Shown one piece after another: positions 1 through 5,221 of a stretch of DNA of 16,611 bases. Under the pieces are notes generated by a model. It was not told where the DNA came from, did no database searches, and saw only the letters and a program-made list of their open reading frames with translations. The position numbers were made by a program, and so were the translations under genes. How positions within the stretch are numbered: position 1 is the first letter of the stretch; each line of letters begins with the position of its first letter. Source of the stretch: HGM11416 sp964532155 (GTDB taxonomy: Bacteria; Bacillota; Clostridia; Christensenellales; Borkfalkiaceae); NCBI GenBank assembly GCA_964532155.1, contig CAZHGN010000030.1, forward strand, positions 1 to 16,611, in the 5' to 3' direction.

Positions 1-2
1 TT

Positions 3-36
3 CGGCAAAATCTTCGCAAAGCTATTCGCTTTGCCG
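3..36. repeat. Nested inverted repeat at left edge of window
   Basis: CGGCAAA at 3-9 is complementary to TTTGCCG at 30-36. Inside it, GCAAAGC (16-22) pairs with GCTTTGC (28-34) around a 5-base loop, so two alternative hairpins are possible. The first 14 bases are repeated exactly at 16598-16611. No gene can be assigned to it. It could be the end of a transcription unit lying left of the window, or a copy of a dispersed palindromic repeat at which the assembly broke. Confidence 0.5.
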
Positions 37-177
37 TAAAAACTTCTTGTATTATTATATATTTTTTTGCAAGAAAAAGCAACCGTTAGGCTATGATGTT
101 TGAAACTATCAGAATAGTCTAAAGAAAAAGTTTGGTAATCAGTAGTTTCAGTTGGTATTTTCTATTTGGAATATCCT

Positions 178-215
178 TATTGTAATCCTACACTCATATG
201 TATTGTAATCCTACA
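178..215 (+). promoter_or_regulatory. Operator-like pair of 15-bp direct repeats
   Basis: TATTGTAATCCTACA occurs at 178-192 and again, identically, at 201-215. The copies are 23 bp apart start to start, roughly two helical turns. Each contains TGTA-N4-TACA, an imperfect dyad. The second copy ends 7 bp before the -35 box at 223. Two spaced copies immediately upstream of a near-consensus promoter are what a regulator binding site would look like. TGTA/TACA half-sites recall BlaI/MecI/CopY-type operators, but the spacing differs, so the family is not assigned. Confidence 0.5.
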
Positions 216-222
216 TAATATA

Positions 223-251
223 TTGACAATTGTTGATATTCGTGATACAAT
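223..251 (+). promoter_or_regulatory. Sigma-A promoter for the small ORF and lipoprotein genes
   Basis: TTGACA (223-228), a 17-bp spacer and TACAAT (246-251) form a near-consensus vegetative promoter. Transcription would begin near 258 and give a leader of about 190 bases before the first convincing start codon at 447. The leader contains an AAAGGAGG Shine-Dalgarno sequence at 326-333 with no ATG, GTG or TTG at a usable distance (TTA TAA follows), and then a terminator-like hairpin. Confidence 0.75.
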
Positions 252-358
252 AAGTGCGAGTTAAATTATACAATGAGGAAAATAGGAGCGAACAGTAGGT
301 TAAAGATAAATTTATAATTTTACATAAAGGAGGAATACACTTATAAATCAAGTAATTT

Positions 359-401
359 AAACAACCCTTTTATTGAAATATGGAGGGATTGTTTTGTTTT
401 T
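359..401 (+). terminator. Terminator-like hairpin in leader (possible attenuator)
   Basis: AAACAACCCT (359-368) pairs with AGGG-A-TTGTTT (384-394), with one bulged A and a 15-base loop. The descending arm runs into a T-rich tract (392-401). It lies between the promoter at 223-251 and the small ORF at 447, so read-through would be needed for downstream expression. It is either an attenuator or the end of a gene that has been lost. The orphan Shine-Dalgarno at 326-333 fits both readings. Confidence 0.5.
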
Positions 402-446
402 GTGGGCAATTTTTTAGCAAACAGGAAAACGATAAGGAGTTCAAGT

Positions 447-515
447 ATGAATAGCAAATTTGTAACATTAGCAATAAAATTACGTGCATTTGGGGAAATT
501 GGATTTTTGAGGTGA
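447..515 (+). CDS. Small ORF of 22 codons, coupled to the lipoprotein gene
   Basis: An ATG at 447 lies 7 bases after an AAGGAG ribosome binding site (434-439). It opens a 22-residue frame beginning MNSKFVTLAIKL and ending at TGA 513-515. The stop overlaps the GAGGTGA ribosome binding site of the next gene and ends 3 bases before its ATG, an arrangement typical of translational coupling. The peptide is basic with no acidic residue before its single E, is mildly hydrophobic, and has no recognisable family. It may be a true small protein, a leader peptide whose translation controls the downstream gene, or a chance ORF. The ribosome binding site is better than that of the lipoprotein gene, which argues for real translation. 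Confidence 0.45.
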   Translation: MNSKFVTLAIKLRAFGEIGFLR

Positions 516-518
516 TTT

Positions 519-1043
519 ATGAGAAAAATATTCTTTTTTATTTTTTGTTTTATGTTCATGGCGTTATCTGCATGTCAACCTGTTCAAAACGCGCCCGAAG
601 AAAATATGCCTGAAGGAATTCTACTCGTTCGATTTGAAAAAACTGCGTTTTCAAAACACGAAAATGTTAATGCAACCGTTTATATCGGGTTAGAAGACGG
701 ATATGAGAATTACGTAAATGAATACCCAAGCTTTCGCATTCAACTTAGAGTTACAAACGACGGGCGTTTTTACGGCGATGTCGGCGGATATGTTCTGAAA
801 TATTTAACGTTTGATTCTTTGCTCTATGATTATTCCATTAAAAAAGACGGAGAACCAACGTTTAACTATTCAGAGATATTTACGTTACCGTCTGAGCTTT
901 TTTTTAATAGTAAAGGTTCTTTTTATGTTTTCTTGTCTTTAGAGACGGACGGAATGCATAAATTTATTCCTTACGAATTTTCATATTCCGTAACAGATGA
1001 ACAAATTGAAATTAAAAAAGTAGAAGACGGTCGATACAATTAA
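519..1043 (+). CDS. Putative lipoprotein, function unknown
   Basis: A 174-residue protein with a classical lipoprotein signal: MRK, then a phenylalanine-rich hydrophobic stretch (about residues 4-15), then the lipobox L16-S-A-C19. Cysteine 19 would be lipidated and the rest displayed outside the membrane. The mature part is rich in aromatic and acidic residues with alternating polar and hydrophobic segments, which suggests a beta-rich fold. I recognise no family. The ATG follows GAGGTGA (509-515). It sits directly downstream of the 22-codon ORF and behind the promoter at 223-251. Base composition is clearly more AT-rich than the genes after 1640, so it may have been acquired horizontally. The lipoprotein assignment is firm; the role is unknown. 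Confidence 0.8.
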   Translation: MRKIFFFIFCFMFMALSACQPVQNAPEENMPEGILLVRFEKTAFSKHENVNATVYIGLEDGYENYVNEYPSFRIQLRVTNDGRFYGDVGGYVLKYLTFDSLLYDYSIKKDGEPTFNYSEIFTLPSELFFNSKGSFYVFLSLETDGMHKFIPYEFSYSVTDEQIEIKKVEDGRYN

Positions 1044-1077
1044 AAATTTTTAAACAACTTATTGATAAGGATAACAA

Positions 1078-1236
1078 AAGAAGAAGAAAAAATTCAAACA
1101 TTTTATTGCGGCAAGTTTAGCCATAATTCTGAGTTATTCTTTCATAGGAACATCTATGAATAATAGCATTACTACATTTGCAGAATCGACAGCAAAAGCA
1201 CAAAATAATATAGAGAACGTAACTCAACTTGCTTAG
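1078..1236 (+). pseudogene. Signal-peptide gene with lost start codon (AAG for ATG)
   Basis: An open frame from 1078 to TAG 1234-1236 encodes five lysines, a hydrophobic stretch (FIAASLAIILSYSFIGTS) and TTFAES, a textbook Gram-positive signal peptide with a plausible cleavage site after FAE, followed by about 17 more residues. There is no ATG, GTG or TTG at its beginning, and TAA at 1072 closes the frame upstream. AAG at 1078-1080 sits 6 bases after AAGGA (1067-1071), exactly where a start codon should be, and differs from ATG by one base. The simplest reading is a gene for a small exported peptide inactivated by a point mutation, or a sequencing error. An internal ATG at 1156 has no good ribosome binding site. 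It would follow the lipoprotein gene as part of the same transcript. Confidence 0.45.
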
Positions 1237-1364
1237 TTTAACCACTCTTTATAATTTTCTTGACACGACAAGTAGGTATCCGTCCAATACCCCCTTTCGT
1301 TTTTCCATTCCTTAAGCCCGCAATAATATAAATTATATTCCGATATCGGAAATTTGCAAACATT
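1233..1364 (-). pseudogene. C-terminal remnant of an unknown protein
   Basis: The minus strand carries a 43-codon open frame ending in TAA (1235-1233), with an in-frame stop just upstream at 1367-1365 and no start codon. Its residues look protein-like rather than random: aromatic-rich segments such as SEYNLYYCGLKEWKNERGYW and TYLSCQENYKEWLN. I cannot name the family. It reads as the tail of a gene whose front part is lost. It overlaps the stop of the plus-strand signal-peptide frame by four bases and abuts the integrase-like fragment near a 14-bp palindrome, so this stretch is probably a rearrangement scar. It could still be a chance ORF. Confidence 0.3.
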
Positions 1365-1475
1365 TTATTTGAAATTATTTCCGATAACGGCACAGAAAAA
1401 GGCAAAAACTTAGATTATATTGCACAAGAAAAAAACCTCCCGCATATTGTAATAAAGCGGCAATATCAGCCATAA
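1332..1475 (+). pseudogene. Transposase (DDE integrase core) fragment
   Basis: A short plus-strand frame ending in TAA (1473-1475) contains IISDNGTEKGKNLDYIAQEK followed by NLPHIVIKRQYQP. In the integrase core of IS3/IS30/IS481-type transposases the second catalytic aspartate lies in a (T/S)DNG(S/T)E motif, followed some 20 residues later by a 'GI.H....PY.P' segment. Both are recognisable here. The part bearing the first D and the last E is missing, so this is a non-functional fragment of about 35 to 48 codons. It marks past insertion-sequence activity next to the defence cassette. The call rests on the motif alone. Confidence 0.45.
1338..1351. repeat. 14-bp perfect palindrome
   Basis: TTCCGATATCGGAA reads the same on both strands. 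It lies where the minus-strand gene remnant and the plus-strand transposase fragment overlap. It could be a remnant of a mobile-element end, a protein binding site or a recombination scar. A related half, TTTCCGATAACGG, appears about 40 bases downstream within the transposase fragment. Confidence 0.45.
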
Positions 1476-1533
1476 AATTTAGCCGCACGGCGAGAGAGTA
1501 AAAAAACAGAGTGACGAAATTTTGCCCTTCGTA

Positions 1534-1562
1534 TTGCAAAAAACGTAAAAACATGCTACAAT
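1534..1562 (+). promoter_or_regulatory. Sigma-A promoter of the AbiL-like cassette
   Basis: TTGCAA (1534-1539), a 17-bp spacer and TACAAT (1557-1562) lie about 70 bases before the ATPase start codon, with AAGGAG at 1628-1633. The pair of genes therefore has its own promoter and need not depend on the AT-rich segment to its left. Confidence 0.65.
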
Positions 1563-1639
1563 TTAGTTGCCTAAACGAAGATAATCGATATTTTCCGTCC
1601 GCATATTATTAGGCGGCAAAGGGTTTTAAGGAGCCAACT

Positions 1640-2875
1640 ATGATCGTAAGCGTTCGAATCGACAATTACTCGGTATATTCTTCCGAAGCGGAGTTTTCTA
1701 TGCTTGCCGACCGCGGACTGCGGCGTTTTAACGGAAGCGTTGCGAAATCGGCGGGTTTTAGTCTTTTAAAATCGGCTTGCATTTTCGGCGCGAATAACGC
1801 AGGCAAGTCGTGTACCTTGCGCGCCATCGCCGCTCTTAAAGACCTTGCGTGCGGAAAAAGGCGAATTTTGCCGAAAAATATTTTCACCGAAGACGACTCG
1901 CTATCGCTCGGCGCCACTTTTATTTTCGATAACAAGGCGTACTCTTTCGATTGCACTTATAAAACTTGTGACGGCGGCGGTTACTTTACGTACGAACGGC
2001 TCGCGCGGATGTACTCGGGCAAAAAGGAAGACCGCGTAATTTATTTGCGCGACGAAAACGAAAAAATATACGATATTTACAACGTTAAAAGGAGCGCAAG
2101 CGAATTATTCGATTGCAAAAGCGACCTTTTAACACCTTTTGCCGACTGCGCCGCCGCAAAAAAATTAGCCGCCGCGGCAAAAATCCTAAAGGGTTTTTCG
2201 GATGACGTAATCGTACTCGACATGAACGGCGTTACCCTCGAAAAAACGCTTAACGTACTCAAAAACGGAGGCACGGACTGCGACCTCGTGCGCGAATTTA
2301 TCAGACAAGCCGACCTCGATCTCGACGATATTTATTACGATAACGAGTCAAGTTGCAAGCCGTTAGATATCGAAACGGAAAACAACTCGCTCGTATGCGG
2401 CGTGAACGCTTGCGATCTTTCGCGCTTAACGACCGTGCGCAGAGGCGTTAAAATTAAAAGCGTATATTACGATTCTTCGGGCACGAAGAGAATAATTGCC
2501 GCGGCAAGCTACATTTGCGAAGCATTAAGACTTGGCAAAACGCTCGTCGTGGACGAACTCGACTGCGGCTTTCACTTCAAACTGACGAGAGCGGTCGTAT
2601 CGCTGTTTAACAACACGCTTAATCAAAAGGCACAACTTATTTGCACACTGCACGACGCAACCCTTCTCGACTGTGCGAAACTTTTTAGAAAAGACCAAAT
2701 TTGGTTTGCTTACAAAGACCGCGACGGCGAATATCTTTATTCCCTCAACGACTTGGAAGAAGCCTACGGCGTTTCACCCAAAAAAATCGCCGAAGAATAT
2801 CGCGACGGAGCGTTCGGTGCGCTCCCCAAACCCGACCTTATTTCCCTTTTAATCGATAGCGACAAGGAGGAATAA
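1640..2875 (+). CDS. AAA15/OLD-like ATPase, AbiLi-type defence protein
   Basis: A 411-residue ATPase of the AAA15 (RloA/AriA/AbiLi-like) branch of the ABC/SMC-related superfamily. Walker A is GANNAGKS (50-57), a signature-like SSGTKR lies at 279-284, Walker B is TLVVDELD (301-308) with acidic D305-E306, and the H-loop histidine is H338 in CTLHDA. The C-terminus has the YRDGAFGALP segment (388-396) typical of this family. The central part (about 100-250) is the usual variable insertion. It is co-transcribed with an RloB-like gene starting one base after its stop. That pairing matches AbiL of Lactococcus (AbiLi plus AbiLii) and resembles PARIS in logic: an ATPase sensor or scaffold with a Toprim-like effector. 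An anti-phage, abortive-infection role is inferred from family and context. Start chosen by AAGGAG 6 bases upstream. Confidence 0.85.
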   Translation: MIVSVRIDNYSVYSSEAEFSMLADRGLRRFNGSVAKSAGFSLLKSACIFGANNAGKSCTLRAIAALKDLACGKRRILPKNIFTEDDSLSLGATFIFDNKAYSFDCTYKTCDGGGYFTYERLARMYSGKKEDRVIYLRDENEKIYDIYNVKRSASELFDCKSDLLTPFADCAAAKKLAAAAKILKGFSDDVIVLDMNGVTLEKTLNVLKNGGTDCDLVREFIRQADLDLDDIYYDNESSCKPLDIETENNSLVCGVNACDLSRLTTVRRGVKIKSVYYDSSGTKRIIAAASYICEALRLGKTLVVDELDCGFHFKLTRAVVSLFNNTLNQKAQLICTLHDATLLDCAKLFRKDQIWFAYKDRDGEYLYSLNDLEEAYGVSPKKIAEEYRDGAFGALPKPDLISLLIDSDKEE

Positions 2876-2876
2876 G

Positions 2877-3488
2877 ATGCAGGTTAAAAAAAGAAAAACA
2901 CCGCCTATAAGGCGGTTAACGCGCATTTTGATTATTTGCGAAGGGCATGAAGAATACGACTATTTAACCGCGCTGAATACCCTTTCGGTGTGGAGCAATC
3001 GGTTTAAAATCACGCTTAAAAACGCCTGTTCGATAGACAACGTTCCCGGTCAATATCAGTACGAATATGCAAGCGGCAATTATGACGCGATTTACGTCTT
3101 TTGCGATACCGAGCTTCCGCCGTTCAGGCAGTTCACGTCCGTCCTTGCAAAAATAAATTCCACGCGCGGCAAAAGCGTTGCCAAAAAAATCGTATGCTTT
3201 GCCAACCCCTGCACTATGCAGATAGTTTTATCACATTTCGACCAAGTTCGCCTTACAAGCAACCAAAAAAGCGTTAACGCAGATTTAATTGCCGTTTTGA
3301 CGGGCATCAGCGATTACCGCGCACGCCGTTATCAGCGCGAAAAACTTTCCGCTTTGATTAATAGGCAAAACTACGAGCAAATGAAATATAATATATCTTT
3401 TCTCGATACCGATTACCGCGTAACGCCCGCTACGAACGCCGCAAGCTTTTTCGACGGGCTCGAATCGGGCAAAATAAAACTCGATTAG
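2877..3488 (+). CDS. RloB-family protein, AbiLii-type predicted effector
   Basis: A 203-residue RloB-like protein. Family landmarks are visible in order: ILIICEGHEE (17-26), matching the 'CEG..(T)E' strand-turn; YVFCDTE (73-79), in the place of the usual aspartate-rich motif; and FANPCTMQIVLSHF (108-121), equivalent to the 'SNPCFE.WLLLHF' signature. RloB proteins are thought to have a Toprim-like, metal-binding nuclease fold with the first glutamate and the aspartates as ligands; here E22/E25, D77 and E79 are candidates. The start is set by AAGGAGG (2864-2870) at the end of the ATPase gene, and the intergenic gap is one base, so production is coupled. It is probably the toxic or nucleolytic arm of the system, restrained or activated by the ATPase. 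The family call is firm; the activity is inferred. Confidence 0.82.
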   Translation: MQVKKRKTPPIRRLTRILIICEGHEEYDYLTALNTLSVWSNRFKITLKNACSIDNVPGQYQYEYASGNYDAIYVFCDTELPPFRQFTSVLAKINSTRGKSVAKKIVCFANPCTMQIVLSHFDQVRLTSNQKSVNADLIAVLTGISDYRARRYQREKLSALINRQNYEQMKYNISFLDTDYRVTPATNAASFFDGLESGKIKLD

Positions 3489-3520
3489 TCGGCTTATAAG
3501 TCCGTTATCGACACTTTCGG

Positions 3521-4324
3521 TTACGGTTCGATACCGTAGTCGGCAACTCTTTTAAGCAATAACCCGAGCTTGGAATTGAGCGACTCGACCTCTTCGGAGG
3601 TTCTCGGCAACCTTTTAAGTCGGAACTTTAAATCTTCCATTTCTTGCCTATCCTCGTCGGATAGGCTTTTTTTAAGCAACTCGCTTACAAGTCCCGAAAG
3701 ATAATTGACGTTTATATCTGGTATATCTCTCCTTTCAAAAGCGCCGACTATAACGCTGTTAGGACTATCGCACGTAAAATCTTTGGACAAATCGCCTGCG
3801 GTATTTATTGCAGGTATTCGGCTCTCGTTTAAAGGCTCGTCGACCGTTTTATCCTTTTCTTTTAATTCTTCCATACCGCTTAACTCTTGCGGTTTAAAAT
3901 CGCAAACGCCGCCCCAAAACGCCGTTTTCGGTGCTATAGCCCTATTTTTATCTTTTTCCGCTCTTTTAAATCGTTTATTAAGCGTGCGCCTTTGCACGTG
4001 CAGAGCAAAAACGAAAGCAAGGCACACGCCGAACTCGGCAAGACAAAAAAAGTATGCGCTTACGACGTTTTTAAACACCTTGCCCGAATAAACGCTTTCG
4101 CTAAGACACAGCAACGTGCTTATAAAAAAACAGATTTCGTAAAAAACGAACAAGCCGATAAGACTGCCCTTCGGCTTACAAAACGCTACCGACAAAAACA
4201 GCATGACAAGCGCCGCCGTCAAGCACACCGCAAAAATTAAAACGGAAATATAATAATTGAGTCCGAGAGCCGTCAACTCTTTTAAAAACTCGACAACTCC
4301 GTCCACCGCTTTGTTTATCGTCAC
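3521..4324 (-). CDS. Membrane protein of unknown function, three helices
   Basis: A 267-residue protein with three predicted transmembrane segments in the N-terminal half (about 24-49, 53-74 and 86-110), followed by a long charged, presumably cytoplasmic tail with lysine/glutamate-rich stretches and a leucine-rich, possibly helical C-terminus (about 208-262). I recognise no family. The start is a GTG at 4324-4322 with AAAGAGGTG 7 bases upstream; there is no competing ATG. It converges with the RloB-like gene, with only 32 bases between the stops, and I see no clear terminator there. Its own promoter probably overlaps the T-tract of the ABC transporter terminator. Whether it belongs to the defence cassette or the chromosomal backbone is open; base composition resembles the backbone. 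Confidence 0.7.
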   Translation of the reverse strand: MTINKAVDGVVEFLKELTALGLNYYISVLIFAVCLTAALVMLFLSVAFCKPKGSLIGLFVFYEICFFISTLLCLSESVYSGKVFKNVVSAYFFCLAEFGVCLAFVFALHVQRRTLNKRFKRAEKDKNRAIAPKTAFWGGVCDFKPQELSGMEELKEKDKTVDEPLNESRIPAINTAGDLSKDFTCDSPNSVIVGAFERRDIPDINVNYLSGLVSELLKKSLSDEDRQEMEDLKFRLKRLPRTSEEVESLNSKLGLLLKRVADYGIEP

Positions 4325-4367
4325 TTCGTTACACCTCTTTAACGAAAATTATCGACTAAAGCGGGTG

Positions 4368-4378
4368 ATTATATACCA
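4368..4378 (-). promoter_or_regulatory. Probable extended -10 promoter of the membrane protein gene
   Basis: Read on the minus strand, TGG-TATATA (4378-4370) also contains TATAAT (4373-4368), about 45 bases before the GTG start. No convincing -35 hexamer is present: the upstream sequence is the T-tract and stem of the transporter terminator. The TG motif could compensate. Confidence 0.4.
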
Positions 4379-4427
4379 CAAAAATAAAAGCTCCGAAACG
4401 CGGTAATAACTACAGCCGCTTCGGAGC
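4376..4427 (-). terminator. Intrinsic terminator of the lysine ABC importer operon
   Basis: On the minus strand GCTCCGAA (4427-4420) pairs with TTCGGAGC (4397-4390). GCGG and CCGC add a second short helix inside, and the stem is followed by TTTTATTTTT (4389-4380). It lies 27 bases after the ATPase stop codon. Confidence 0.8.
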
Positions 4428-4453
4428 CGAATTTTATTACGTTAGACGACTTA

Positions 4454-5221
4454 TTAAGCCTTTGTCTCGAGAACTCTCGACAAAAACCTGCGAGTACGTT
4501 CTTCCTTAGGATTGGAGAAAATCTCTTCGGGCGCGCCCTCTTCAACGATAATGCCGTCGTCCATAAACACGACGTGCGAGGCAATATCGCGAGCAAATCC
4601 CATTTCGTGCGTTACGACGACCATCGTAAGTCCGCTCTTCGCAAGGTCGCTCATAACGGATAGAACCTCGCCTACCATTTCGGGATCGAGCGCCGAAGTA
4701 GGCTCGTCGAACAAAAGAACGTCGGGCTCCATCGCCAAAGCGCGCGCTATGGCAACGCGTTGTTTTTGACCGCCCGAAAGCTGCGACGGGCGAGCGTTGA
4801 TATATTCAGCCATTCCTACCAAGCCGAGGTAATTCATCGCGCGCTCGGTTGCCTCTTGCTTGCTGAGTTTAAGCACTTTCATAGGTCCGATCGTGCAGTT
4901 TTTAAGCACCGTCATATTCTTAAAGAGGTTGAACGACTGAAAAACCATTCCCACTCTTTTGCGGTATTCGGAGGGCTTTTGATTTTCGAGCACGCTTTCG
5001 CCCTCGAAAAGAATTTCACCCGTCGTCGGCGTTTCGAACAGATTAAGACAGCGCAAAAGGGTAGATTTACCGCTACCCGACGAACCGATAATACACGTCA
5101 CGTCGCCGCGGTTGACCGTAAAATCGATATCCTTAAGTACGACGTGATCGCCGAACGTTTTACCCAAGTGACGAATTTCGATAAGACCTTGCGCCATATT
5201 AGAATTATTTTCATTAAGCAT
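4454..5221 (-). CDS. Polar amino-acid ABC importer ATPase (GlnQ/HisP type)
   Basis: ATP-binding subunit of a polar amino-acid importer, 255 residues from the chosen start. Walker A GSSGSGKS (46-53), Q-loop Q95 in VFQSFNLF, signature LSGGQ (148-152), Walker B VLLFDEP (168-174) and H-loop H205 in THEMGFA are all intact, and the THEMGFAR wording is characteristic of the GlnQ/HisP family. Two copies would bind the cytoplasmic EAA loops of the permease encoded upstream. The ATG at 5221-5219 overlaps the permease stop by 8 bases (ATGCTTAA) and has GGGGG 8 to 9 bases upstream. A longer in-frame start at 5254 lies deeper in the permease gene and is less likely. Expression should follow the lysine riboswitch, so the substrate is probably lysine. 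Confidence 0.92.
   Translation of the reverse strand: MLNENNSNMAQGLIEIRHLGKTFGDHVVLKDIDFTVNRGDVTCIIGSSGSGKSTLLRCLNLFETPTTGEILFEGESVLENQKPSEYRKRVGMVFQSFNLFKNMTVLKNCTIGPMKVLKLSKQEATERAMNYLGLVGMAEYINARPSQLSGGQKQRVAIARALAMEPDVLLFDEPTSALDPEMVGEVLSVMSDLAKSGLTMVVVTHEMGFARDIASHVVFMDDGIIVEEGAPEEIFSNPKEERTRRFLSRVLETKA

Noticed and set aside
178..215. Naming the twin repeats a BlaI/MecI operator
   Set aside because: The half-sites resemble TACA/TGTA, but the order and spacing differ from known operators and no regulator gene is in the window.
341..559. Minus-strand frame of 72 codons over the small ORF
   Set aside because: It is AT-rich and low-complexity, has no ribosome binding site, and runs antisense to a better-supported unit.
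3521..4324. Plus-strand frames opposite the three-helix membrane protein as genes
   Set aside because: Their translations are lysine/arginine-rich shadows without ribosome binding sites. The minus-strand frame has coherent membrane segments and a start site.
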